Notes: generated by a model not told the origin, from the letters alone. DNA of 38,007 bases from Chloroflexota bacterium (GCA_005882765.1 VBDV01000119.1:1-38007), one strand, 5' to 3'; shown: positions 29,357-38,007, numbered from the stretch's first letter. A program made the numbers and translations.

Positions 29357-30292
29357 CTAGAGGAACCATTCGCCCCGGCCAGCGAGCCGTTCTCGGGCAC
29401 TGATCACGGCACCCAGCATGCCGACATCGCGACCGAGGCCGGGCGGCACCAGGCGTACCGCGTCCGCGGCAACACGGAACGCACGTGTGTCGATCGCGCG
29501 GCGCATCGGCTCGAGCGTGTGCGCGGGCTCGTGCTCGGCGATCGACCCCCCGATGACGATGAGCGACGGATTCAGGCCGTTCACGAGCGTTATCGCGAGG
29601 TTTCCGAGCGCTGCTTCGGCGCGCGCGAGGATCGCGACGGCGCGCGAATCGCCCGACGCCGCGGCGGCGTAGACGCGCGCCGCATCGTCGACGCCATAGG
29701 CCTCCGCGAGAAATCGGCCGGCGGCGAGTGACTCGACGCAGCCGTAGCTGCCGCAGCCGCAGCGCGGTCCCTCGAGCGCGACGGGCCAGTGGCCGATCTC
29801 GCCCGCGATGTTGCTGACCCCGCGAAGCATCCGGCCGCCGCTCACGAGCGCGCCGCCGATCCCGGTGGAAATGGTCACGTAGACGAAATCGCGCACGCCC
29901 TTCGCGGCGCCCGCCACCCCCTCGCCGATCGCGGCCATCACGGTGTCGCGATCCAGGAACACAGCGTCAATTCCGAGCGCCTTCGCGAGGCCCTCCGCCA
30001 AGTGGACGTCGGCGAAGCCGTTTATGTTCGGAGCGTCGTAGACGATCCCCGAGAGGTGGTTGAGCGGACCGGGAGCCGAGCACGCCGCGCCGGCGAGCTC
30101 GCGAGGGGTCGTCCCCATCGCGTCGAGCGCGGCCCGTGAGCTCTCGGCGATCGCGGCGATGACGTCCGCCGCGCCGGTCCGCGGCGTCGGCCGCTCGTCG
30201 CGGGCGACGATGCGCGGGATCGGGTGCTCGTCGCGCGCGATGACGCTCCGGATATTCGAGGCGCCGAGATCGATGCCGAGGTAGAGGCTCAG
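29357..30292 (-). CDS. ROK family sugar kinase (glucokinase-like; apparent CTG start)
   Basis: Frame extends beyond the listed ATG (30118) to LYLGIDLGASNIRSVIA at the N-terminus; GEIGHWPVALEGPRCGCGSYGCVESLAAG zinc motif. Confidence 0.9.
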   Translation of the reverse strand: MSLYLGIDLGASNIRSVIARDEHPIPRIVARDERPTPRTGAADVIAAIAESSRAALDAMGTTPRELAGAACSAPGPLNHLSGIVYDAPNINGFADVHLAEGLAKALGIDAVFLDRDTVMAAIGEGVAGAAKGVRDFVYVTISTGIGGALVSGGRMLRGVSNIAGEIGHWPVALEGPRCGCGSYGCVESLAAGRFLAEAYGVDDAARVYAAAASGDSRAVAILARAEAALGNLAITLVNGLNPSLIVIGGSIAEHEPAHTLEPMRRAIDTRAFRVAADAVRLVPPGLGRDVGMLGAVISARERLAGRGEWFL

Positions 30293-31989
30293 ACCCTCGG
30301 GAGCTTGCCCGCGAGCTCCGGCGCCTGCAGTGCGTTCGTGTCCCCACCAAACACCTGCTGCTGGGCCGCCCTGTAACCCTTCTTCGCTTTGTCCTTGCCG
30401 AACGCGCGCTCGGCATCCTCGTAGATCTGTCGCACCAGCGTGGCCAGATACGGCACGGCCTGGTGCTCGTCGAAGCCTTCGCGCTCGAGTGCCGCCGCAT
30501 CGATGAGGTCATCCACGACCGGCAACGGCCGATCGATCGGGTCGGCCTGCTCGTCTACACGCATGAGGAGATTCGCGAGACGCGTCTCGATCTTGCCCTT
30601 GCCGTAGCCACCGCTGTTGTATTCGACGAGCAGCGCATTCGAGAGCGAAGCGAGCTTTCCCGTTTTGCTCGCTGCCGCGCTCGCGGGTTCGATGCGCGCG
30701 ATCGGCGTCGGCGTCTCATCGCGCCGGAAACGGCCCAGGAACCCACCCTTCTTCTTTTCGGCGGTCGCATCCGCGGCGGCCGACTGTGGCGGCGGCGCCC
30801 ATTCGTCAGCGCGCGACGGCACCGCCTTCGTCGCCGTCGATTCCTGCTGCGGCGCGGGGGCACCCCAGGGATCGGCGTTCGCCGGCTGCTCCTTCGGCTT
30901 GGCGCTCGGGGCCCAGGCGTTCGCTGGTTTCTCGGTCGACGCTGGTGGCGGCGTCGTCCAGGATTCGGGCGGCCTGCCTCCGCCGGGCGCGCGCCACCAA
31001 TCCTTTGGCTCCTGCGGGGGCGTCTCTTTCGTCGCGGGCGCGGGCGTCTGCGGTTGCGGCACGTTCGCGGCGGGTCCCGGAGCAAACAGACCTGACAGAG
31101 ACGACAGCCTGTCGTCGACCGCCGGAGGGACCTCGACCGCCGGCGGAGGCGGTTCAGGCACAGGGGCGAAGCCACCCATGCGCTGCGCGATCTCGTTTTG
31201 CAGGTCCTCGCGGATCGGGGGTGGCGGAGAGACCTGTTCGGGCTGCGCTCGCTGCTCCCTCGGCGCCTCAGGGGTCGGTCGCGACGGCGCGGTGCTGCTC
31301 GACCAATCCGGGGTCGGTCGCGCAGCCTCCTCGTGCGCATCGGGCGGCGGCCACGCTTCGGTCGCGGGAGGCGGCGGCAGAGGTTCCGGCGGCGGAGCGG
31401 GCTCAGGAGCCGCGTACGGCGCCGGTCGCTCGGCGGGGCGATTCTCGGCCGGGGACAAGCCCTCGATGACCCCGTCCTTAACGAGGCCGGACAGAAGAGT
31501 CAGCGTCTGCATCTTTCCGAGGCGGAGCTGCTCGGCGATCGCGGCGACATCGCGCTCGCCATTGACGGCAAGTAGCGCCCGCCAGCGGTCGGGCGTGAAC
31601 GTGACCGCGCCCTGATCGGCGGCCTTCTCGGAGAGCCGGAAGCGCATCCGGTCGTCGGGTATCGACTCGCGAATCGTCGCGATCCGATCGCGCGCCTCGG
31701 CAGCCCGCTTCAGGAGAGAGACAAGATCTCCGGCTTCGAGGTTTGCTTCGGGCGCCGATTCCCATGGCGTGAACTCGAAATCGGCCTGCGAGATCGCAAA
31801 GATAGCGCCGAGGGCGTTCTCGCCTCCCTCGCCATCCATGACCGCCGCGACGAGGCGTCCACCAGCAAAGCCGAGGGCACCGACCTTGGCGTCGCCTCGT
31901 ACCTGGAGCTCCCCTGTCTTCGAAGTGCCTGCGAGGAGACCGATGACTGATTCGAGCGGAAAGTCGCTCGTGGAGCCCCGAAGGGTCAC
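30289..31989 (-). CDS. DUF4388 (PatA N-terminal-like) protein with long Pro-rich linker
   Basis: MTLRGSTSDFPLESVIGLLAGTSKTGELQVRGDAKVGALGFAGGRLVAAVM... then a roughly 200-aa low-complexity Pro/Ala region. Confidence 0.75.
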   Translation of the reverse strand: MTLRGSTSDFPLESVIGLLAGTSKTGELQVRGDAKVGALGFAGGRLVAAVMDGEGGENALGAIFAISQADFEFTPWESAPEANLEAGDLVSLLKRAAEARDRIATIRESIPDDRMRFRLSEKAADQGAVTFTPDRWRALLAVNGERDVAAIAEQLRLGKMQTLTLLSGLVKDGVIEGLSPAENRPAERPAPYAAPEPAPPPEPLPPPPATEAWPPPDAHEEAARPTPDWSSSTAPSRPTPEAPREQRAQPEQVSPPPPIREDLQNEIAQRMGGFAPVPEPPPPAVEVPPAVDDRLSSLSGLFAPGPAANVPQPQTPAPATKETPPQEPKDWWRAPGGGRPPESWTTPPPASTEKPANAWAPSAKPKEQPANADPWGAPAPQQESTATKAVPSRADEWAPPPQSAAADATAEKKKGGFLGRFRRDETPTPIARIEPASAAASKTGKLASLSNALLVEYNSGGYGKGKIETRLANLLMRVDEQADPIDRPLPVVDDLIDAAALEREGFDEHQAVPYLATLVRQIYEDAERAFGKDKAKKGYRAAQQQVFGGDTNALQAPELAGKLPRV

Positions 31990-33071
31990 CGCAACGCTGC
32001 CTCGGTCTGCTTGTCGAAGACGTGAAGCTTCTTGAGATTCAGCCCCACGCGCAGCGTCTGACCGGGCTTGGTCTGCGTCTGCGTTCCGACCCGCGCGATG
32101 AAGTTCGTTGTGTCCGCCGAGAGCAGGAGCTGCAGCTCGTTACCGAGAAATTCGACGACCTCGACCTTCGCGTCGAGCGGAAGCTGCCCGTCCTGCCGTT
32201 CGGTCGCCATGTCGTTGATGTCCTCAGGTCGGATCCCGAGGATCACGTCGCGGCCGACCGCCTCCGCGGCCTTCCCGCTCAAGGGTGCCTTGAAGAATCC
32301 AGCGTCGGCGACGACCTGGCCGTTCGATCCGGTCACCTTCGCGGGAAAGAAGTTCATCGACGGCGAGCCGATGAATCCCGCGACGAAGAGGTTCGCGGGC
32401 CGCTCGTGCAGCGTTTCTGGTGTATCGAGCTGCTGCAGCTTCCCGTCGTTCATGACGGCGATGCGATCGCCCATGGTCATTGCTTCGACCTGATCGTGGG
32501 TGACGTAGATCGTCGTCCGGCGAATGCGTTGATGAAGCTGCTGCAGCATCGCGCGGGTTTGGATGCGCAGCTTCGCGTCGAGGTTGGAGAGCGGCTCGTC
32601 CATGAGGAACACGGCGGGCTCGCGCGCGATCGCACGACCGACCGCGACACGCTGGCGCTGGCCACCCGAGAGCTCCTTCGGCTTGCGCTTGAGGAGCTGA
32701 CCGATCCCGAGCATCTTGCCGACCTCGTTCACCCGTCGATCGATCTCCTGCTTGGGCATGCCACGCAGCTTCAGACCGAAGGCGATGTTGTCGTACACGC
32801 TCATGTGGGGGTAGAGCGCGTAGTTCTGGAAGACCATGGCGATGTCGCGATCCTTCGGCGGAACGTCGTTCACCACCCGCTCGCCGATGCGGATGTCTCC
32901 GGTCGTCTGCTCCTCGAGGCCGGCGAGCATCCGCAGTGCGGTCGTCTTCCCGCATCCGGAGGGTCCGACCAGGACGAGGAACTCCGAGTCGCGCACGGCC
33001 AGGTTCAGGTCGTTCACCGCGACGAACTCGCCGAAGCGCTTGGTGACGTGGTCGTAGGTGACGGTTGCCAT
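31986..33071 (-). CDS. ABC transporter ATP-binding protein, MalK/UgpC/MsmK type
   Basis: VGPSGCGKTTALRMLAGLE, LSGGQRQRVAVGRAIAREPAVFLMDEPLSNLDAKLR plus C-terminal TOBE-like region; start trimmed to MATVTYDHV. Confidence 0.93.
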   Translation of the reverse strand: MATVTYDHVTKRFGEFVAVNDLNLAVRDSEFLVLVGPSGCGKTTALRMLAGLEEQTTGDIRIGERVVNDVPPKDRDIAMVFQNYALYPHMSVYDNIAFGLKLRGMPKQEIDRRVNEVGKMLGIGQLLKRKPKELSGGQRQRVAVGRAIAREPAVFLMDEPLSNLDAKLRIQTRAMLQQLHQRIRRTTIYVTHDQVEAMTMGDRIAVMNDGKLQQLDTPETLHERPANLFVAGFIGSPSMNFFPAKVTGSNGQVVADAGFFKAPLSGKAAEAVGRDVILGIRPEDINDMATERQDGQLPLDAKVEVVEFLGNELQLLLSADTTNFIARVGTQTQTKPGQTLRVGLNLKKLHVFDKQTEAALR

Positions 33072-33143
33072 CTCGCCGCAAGTATGTCGCAGCGCCGCCA
33101 AGCGGGCACGTCGCCTGTTAGCCCGCTCGGCCCGGCGGCCTCG

Positions 33144-33665
33144 TTACGGAAGGAGCCGAGTGGGCGGAATGGCCGCCGGCCACGAAAAAGGCGGCGAGAA
33201 GGTCACCCGGACGGCGCCCGGCGTCGAGAGCGCCTCGGACACGCGAAGACGGGCCAAAACTCGCAGCCGATACGCGACCGCACCGGCCGGCGGATCGAGC
33301 GCGATCTCGACCGTCGCGGTCTCGCCCGCACGGACGAAACTGGCGTCGGTCAATGCGAACTGGCGGGGCCGTCCGCTCGCGCGGTCGTACCAGGCGACCC
33401 GGACGAACGCCTCGCGGACGAGCGGGTCGCTTACCTCGAGCGTCGCCCGAAATCCCGCACGGCCGTCCGGCACCGGGACGAGCCCGCTCTCTATGCCCCA
33501 GGCTCGACCGCCGGGCACACCGACGACGAGCTGCGGCCCATCCGCGCCGAACGACCCGCGCGGCGTCGTGCGGCGGTACGGCGGTCCGCCGTCGGCGCTG
33601 GCCGATAGACCAACGACCGCCATCGCAACAAGTCCGATCACAAGCGAAACCAGGTTCTTTGACAT
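33144..33665 (-). CDS. Hypothetical secreted protein
   Basis: MSKNLVSLVIGLVAMAVVGLSASADGG signal peptide; balanced composition. Confidence 0.65.
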   Translation of the reverse strand: MSKNLVSLVIGLVAMAVVGLSASADGGPPYRRTTPRGSFGADGPQLVVGVPGGRAWGIESGLVPVPDGRAGFRATLEVSDPLVREAFVRVAWYDRASGRPRQFALTDASFVRAGETATVEIALDPPAGAVAYRLRVLARLRVSEALSTPGAVRVTFSPPFSWPAAIPPTRLLP

Positions 33666-33690
33666 GCCGGAGACCGTACTCGACGGACCC

Positions 33691-33760
33691 GTGCGTGTCT
33701 GTCCTCAATTTGTGCGATCCCGTCGCACGTTCGTGCGAAAGCCGTCGCACATTTGTGCGC
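33691..33760. repeat. Array of alternating GTGCGA/TCGCAC half-sites (candidate operator array)
   Basis: Half-sites at 33691 (gtgcgt), 33712, 33723, 33733, 33745 and 33755, spaced 10-12 bp (21 for the first). Contains two tandem CCGTCGCAC[A/G]TT[C/T]GTGCG units 22 bp apart. Confidence 0.75.
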
Positions 33761-33767
33761 ACCGCCG

Positions 33768-36700
33768 TCAGGCGAGCTGCACGATCCAGGTCGCGATCTC
33801 ATAGGGCGCGAGATGGGCCCTCGCGAGGCTTCCATCAATGTCCAGCGGAGCCGCGGTTCGGATCACGTCAAGCCCGTTGTTCCCAAGGCTCTGGTCGCCC
33901 TCCCGGAGATCGACGGGGCGCGAGGCGCGGATGGCCCGGTCGAAGCGGAGGGTGCCGGACACCTCCTCACGTTCCGGGTTTGCGATCCGCACGACGAGGG
34001 TTCCGTCAGGCCCCGCGCGAAGCGAGGTCAGCACGAGCGGCGTGGCCGGATCGACGAAAGACATGAGCGAGCGCGGGCGACCATCCCCCAGAACGGCGAT
34101 CGGGGCCGACAGCCATTCGCGAACGATCCGTGCCGCCCGTGCGACATCGATCTGTTCGTCGATCGGCACGACCGTGTAGCGGTAGGAGCGACTCCCGATG
34201 CACTGCGCCGAAGGCGTCGCGAGCTCGGGCCCGGCGTGGCCGTGGCGCTCGGGAAGGTCGCCTCGCGAGAGGAAGCCCACGGCGCGCAGCAACGTGATCG
34301 CGACCGTGCCGCCATCGTGAAGGACCGAATACTCGCGCAGACCGTCGACCCCGACGGCCAGTCCCTTGGTCGCGCCCTTCACCGCCACGAAGTCGTGCAC
34401 GCATGCCTCCGAGGTTGGTGGTTCGATCCATCGGCGGCGAACCTCAAAGCGGTTGGAGCGCTCGAGCATCGCGAACGCGGCGCCGCATTGGTGTGTAAGC
34501 GCGCGGGTGCCGGTCTCGCACAGCGCGCGCAGGCGATGATCGCTCGCGCGGTTGTCGACCTCGAGCGTGACGTCGACTCGCCGCTCGCCCGCGTCGAGCG
34601 AGACTTCGGTCCTGACCGGGCAATCGACGAGCTCGGGTGAACGCGCGAGCCGATCGTCGCGCAATTGTGCCGGGAGTCGCAGGACGAATTCGACCGTCGC
34701 GGTCGCCCGATCGCCGGTAACGGAAGTCGCTCGCGTCCCAACGACGCCTTCGGAACCGACCGTGGGGCCGGCGTAGGAGTAGGTGTACTCGTCGCCACGG
34801 TCGCCCTCCGAGATCAGCCGGTTCTGCCGCCCGCCGCGGTCGCCGGTGGCCTTGTCGACGATGACGAAGCTCCCGTCGACATCGACCTCCACGCGCAGAA
34901 GGCCGTTTTCGATCGCGGCGTCGCCGTCCGCGCGGACCGCCGGCGCCGGGGCCACGACCACCGGCGCGAGGCCAAGCCCGTTCGAACGAACGCGCGTCGG
35001 GCGTCCGTCGATCGGCACAACCGTGTCGCGGGGCCACGGCAGCGAGTCCCAGAGCATCGCCCTGGTCCCCGGCCCGGCGAGCCGCTCGAGCAGCCGGCTC
35101 GCGAGCGCTGTCCCGCGCTCGCGGACATATTCGAAGCGTGGCGCCATATCGACGTCGTGGACCGCGTCGATCGAGCAGCCGCAGATCGAGTCGTGCGGGT
35201 GGTTTTGCAGGAGCATTCGCCAGAGATCGCGGAGCTCGTCGCGAGCGGTGCCACCGGTGAGCGCGTCGAGCGGCTCGCAACGCTCGAGAAGGAGCCGCTC
35301 GCAGGCGACGTTCTCCTGTTTGATCCACACGCGCGTTGAGTTCACGCCGCGGAGGATCGGGCGGTATCGGCCGCTCGCGATCTCACCGCTGACCCGATGT
35401 TGGAGCGCGGGCATCGCCGAGGCGAAGTCTTCGAGGCTCGCGATACGCACGTCGACGTTGGGGAACGCCTGCCGCATCTCGCGCACCGCCTCCGGCAGGC
35501 GCGCGTACGCCTCGACGTGGTCATCGCCGACCATCAGGAGGACCGCGTCGCCGTTCGCGTAGGGCGTGAGCCGATCGAGGATCTTGGCGGTCTTCTCCTT
35601 CACCCGGCGGCGCAGCGCGTCGGGACCCTCGCTTGCGGGGCCGACCAAGGGCAGCGCGTTGGAGTAGTGATCGACGAGGTGCGCCGCGCGAACGCGATCG
35701 CCGGAGGGCGCCTCCCACCAGAACTCGCTCCCGACCGATTCGCCCTCGTCCCCCATCCCGCGCGCGAAGACGTAGGTGTCGTATCCGAACGCGCGGAGGA
35801 TCTGCGGGAGCTGCGCCGGATGGCCGAACGGGTCGGCGACGTACGCCACGCGCGCGGCACGCCCGAGCTCGCCCGCGCTCCGGAGCCCCTCCTGAAGATT
35901 GCGGACGATCGATTCGCCGGAGACGAGGAGGAGGTCCGCGAGGACGTGCCACGGCCCGATGAGGAGCCGGTCGGACCGGACGAGCGCTTCGACTCGCGCG
36001 AGGTCAGCGGGGCGTTTCTCGAGATAGTCCTGGATCGCGATGGTCTGTCCATCGAAGGTGAATGAGCGAAAGTCGGGGTCGCGTTCGAGGACGTCCAGGA
36101 GGCGCGACACCATCGGAACGAGCCGGGCGCGATATCCCTCGAACCGCTCGTACCACTCGCGGTCCCAGTGCGTGTGCGGGATCACGAAGGCGCGCCAGCG
36201 GAGGCGTCGCCGGACGAGCGCGACCGCGCGCGGGGCGAGGAGCCCGAACACGATGCCGACGGTCATGCCGCCGAGCACGTCGAATGGGTAATGAACGCCG
36301 ACCACCACGCGCGCGAGCGCGCAAGAGATCCCGAGCAGGAGAACGGGCACGCGATAGCGCGGTGAGACGTACGCGAACGCGACGGCGGCACCCATCGCCA
36401 GGGCCGCGTCGCCTGACGGGAACGAGTACGACGAGGGATGCGCGATGACGGTCTCGGGCGCGGGCAGCGGTCCGGGAGCGTTCGCGAGAGCGTCGAACGG
36501 ACGCGGCCGGCGCAGGACGACCTTCGCGATCTCGGTGAAGGCCCACGAGGTGAGGATCGCGAGCACGACCGTGCCGGTCGCGGCGATCCCTCGACGGTTC
36601 AGCCCACGCGAGCGGAGAAGAAGGAACGCGAGGATCCACCAGAAGAACCCGTCCCAGTTCAAGTAGGTGAGGGCAACGGCGATGACCGAGGTCACGAAAT

Positions 36701-36770
36701 TCCGCTGCGCGGCGATCGCGAGGTAGAGCTGCGTGTCGAAGTTGCCGAGCGCGGCGAGAAGGTCGTTCAA
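33768..36770 (-). CDS. PAP2-family phosphatase fused to GH38 alpha-mannosidase / mannosylglycerate hydrolase-like domain
   Basis: N-terminal PAP2 motifs KVVLRRPRP, SFPSGDAA, ARVVVGVHYPFDVLGG. From about residue 200, GH38 motifs IPHTHWDREWYERF, DGQTIAIQDYL, LLIGPW, SGESIVRNL, ADPFGHPAQLPQIL. One uninterrupted 1000-aa frame. Confidence 0.88.
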   Translation of the reverse strand: MNDLLAALGNFDTQLYLAIAAQRNFVTSVIAVALTYLNWDGFFWWILAFLLLRSRGLNRRGIAATGTVVLAILTSWAFTEIAKVVLRRPRPFDALANAPGPLPAPETVIAHPSSYSFPSGDAALAMGAAVAFAYVSPRYRVPVLLLGISCALARVVVGVHYPFDVLGGMTVGIVFGLLAPRAVALVRRRLRWRAFVIPHTHWDREWYERFEGYRARLVPMVSRLLDVLERDPDFRSFTFDGQTIAIQDYLEKRPADLARVEALVRSDRLLIGPWHVLADLLLVSGESIVRNLQEGLRSAGELGRAARVAYVADPFGHPAQLPQILRAFGYDTYVFARGMGDEGESVGSEFWWEAPSGDRVRAAHLVDHYSNALPLVGPASEGPDALRRRVKEKTAKILDRLTPYANGDAVLLMVGDDHVEAYARLPEAVREMRQAFPNVDVRIASLEDFASAMPALQHRVSGEIASGRYRPILRGVNSTRVWIKQENVACERLLLERCEPLDALTGGTARDELRDLWRMLLQNHPHDSICGCSIDAVHDVDMAPRFEYVRERGTALASRLLERLAGPGTRAMLWDSLPWPRDTVVPIDGRPTRVRSNGLGLAPVVVAPAPAVRADGDAAIENGLLRVEVDVDGSFVIVDKATGDRGGRQNRLISEGDRGDEYTYSYAGPTVGSEGVVGTRATSVTGDRATATVEFVLRLPAQLRDDRLARSPELVDCPVRTEVSLDAGERRVDVTLEVDNRASDHRLRALCETGTRALTHQCGAAFAMLERSNRFEVRRRWIEPPTSEACVHDFVAVKGATKGLAVGVDGLREYSVLHDGGTVAITLLRAVGFLSRGDLPERHGHAGPELATPSAQCIGSRSYRYTVVPIDEQIDVARAARIVREWLSAPIAVLGDGRPRSLMSFVDPATPLVLTSLRAGPDGTLVVRIANPEREEVSGTLRFDRAIRASRPVDLREGDQSLGNNGLDVIRTAAPLDIDGSLARAHLAPYEIATWIVQLA

Positions 36771-37402
36771 CGCGAACGCAGGTGGCGCCAGATGAAGACG
36801 CCGACGCCGAGGACGATGAGGCCGACGACGATGTAGTCGAGACCGCGAAGCTGGTGTTTCAGGTCCTGCCAGTTATCGCCGAGGACCATCCCGGCCCACA
36901 CGAGGAGCATCACCCACGGCACGGCGCCGACGATCGAGAAGAGGAGGAACCGCCACAGGGACATGCGGGCGATGCCCGCCGGGACGGAGATGAACGTGCG
37001 CACGATCGGGAGCATCCGCGAGAAGAGCACAGTCAGGTCGCCCCAGCGGCGGAACCAGCGGTCCGCCGTTTCGAGGTCGTGTGTGCTGATCAGGACATAG
37101 CGGCCGTAGCGCTCGAGGAGCGGACGACCGCCGAACGCCCCGACCGCATAGCTGACGAGGGAGCCAGCGGTATTTCCAAGCACGCCGGCAAGCACCGCGC
37201 CCCAATACGTCCACTGCCCACCGGTCAGAGGCTCGATGACCCCTCTCGATACGCTCCACCCCGCGAACGGGAGGATGAGCTCCGATGGGATCGGGATCGC
37301 GGCACTTTCGATGGCCATCGCGATCACGACGCCGATGTAACCGAAACGACCGTACAACGAGTCGATGAAAGGCAGGACGAATTGGTCGACGGCCTCGATC
37401 AA
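36767..37402 (-). CDS. DedA family membrane protein
   Basis: ESAAIPIPSELILPFAGW, GNTAGSLVSYAVGAFGG, FSRMLPIVRTFISVPAGIARM; ATGA overlap with the PAP2-GH38 gene. Confidence 0.95.
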   Translation of the reverse strand: MIEAVDQFVLPFIDSLYGRFGYIGVVIAMAIESAAIPIPSELILPFAGWSVSRGVIEPLTGGQWTYWGAVLAGVLGNTAGSLVSYAVGAFGGRPLLERYGRYVLISTHDLETADRWFRRWGDLTVLFSRMLPIVRTFISVPAGIARMSLWRFLLFSIVGAVPWVMLLVWAGMVLGDNWQDLKHQLRGLDYIVVGLIVLGVGVFIWRHLRSR

Positions 37403-37426
37403 GTCTCCGTATCGTAGTTAACCCAA

Positions 37427-38007
37427 GTGCCTCTGACCTCCGCGCTTCCGGCGGATATGCGCGACGCCCTGCGGATGCAGGAGCGCGCCGACATCGTCGT
37501 AGGCATACCGAGCTTTCGAAACGCGGCGACGATCGGACACGTGACCGAGGCGGCGGCCGAGGGGCTCCGCCGCAATTTCCCCAACATGCGCGCCGTGATC
37601 GTGAACGCCGACGGAGGATCCGAGGACGGCACGCGCGATCGCGTGCGCGCGTCCGCCGACGGTGTGCCGATCGTGACCGGGCGGTACCAGGGCCGGTCGG
37701 GGAAGGGCTCCGCGTTCCGAGCGATCTTCGAGGCCGTCACGCTTCTCGGGGCTCGCGCCTGCGCGGTCGTCGACAGCGACCTCCGCAGCATCACCCCCGA
37801 GTGGATCGCGCGCCTCGTCGGCCCGATCGTGCGCGGCGAAGCGGACTACGTGACGCCGCTCTACGCGCGGCACAAGAACGACGGGACCATCACCAACACG
37901 ATCGCGTACCCGCTCACCCGGGCTCTCTACGGCGCGCGCGTGCGGCAGCCGATCGGCGGCGAGTTCGGTTTCGGCGCGGACCTCGCCCGTGTCTATCTCG
38001 CCGAGCC
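37427..38007 (+). CDS. Glycosyltransferase family 2/81-like (GpgS / mannosylglycerate synthase-like), truncated at window edge
   Basis: From GTG 37427 or ATG 37457: ADIVVGIPSFRNAATIGHV...VNADGGSEDGTRD...GKGSAFRAIFEA...CAVVDSDLRSITPEWI...NDGTITNTIAYPLTRALYGARVRQPIGGEFGFG. Not in the ORF track because it runs off the edge. Confidence 0.85.
   Translation, partial: MPLTSALPADMRDALRMQERADIVVGIPSFRNAATIGHVTEAAAEGLRRNFPNMRAVIVNADGGSEDGTRDRVRASADGVPIVTGRYQGRSGKGSAFRAIFEAVTLLGARACAVVDSDLRSITPEWIARLVGPIVRGEADYVTPLYARHKNDGTITNTIAYPLTRALYGARVRQPIGGEFGFGADLARVYLAE

Noticed and set aside
33691-33760. Considered as a mini CRISPR array
   Set aside because: Repeat units are short palindromic half-sites with 4-6 nt spacers and no 25-40 nt unique spacers; no cas genes nearby.

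Overview
High-GC bacterial chromosomal window of about 38 kb. Gene content suggests Chloroflexota or a relative, which is inference only. Most genes lie on the minus strand and many are coupled by 4-nt start/stop overlaps. Housekeeping content: hrcA-grpE-dnaK with a perfect CIRCE operator, lepA and hemW, an ABC exporter with a MarR regulator, murJ, rpsT, and gap-pgk-eno. Accessory content: hipBA followed by a rifampicin-phosphotransferase-like gene, a MalK-type ATPase with a DUF4388 protein and a ROK kinase, DedA, a PAP2-GH38 fusion ORF, and a truncated GpgS/mannosylglycerate-synthase-like glycosyltransferase at the right edge. The most notable unlisted signal is a c-di-AMP (ydaO/yuaA-type) riboswitch at about 21341-21477. 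It is followed by a hairpin that can mask the Shine-Dalgarno of an unlisted 50-aa four-cysteine (zinc-ribbon) protein at 21500-21652. Other candidates are the PAP2-GH38 fusion, the hipBA/RPH-like operon, an NDT-like domain fused to an HTH, a CIRCE that contains the hrcA ribosome-binding site, an alternating GTGCGA/TCGCAC half-site array, a 35-aa basic mini-protein, and apparent CTG starts in pgk and the ROK gene. No CRISPR array, rRNA, tRNA or transposon was recognised by eye.
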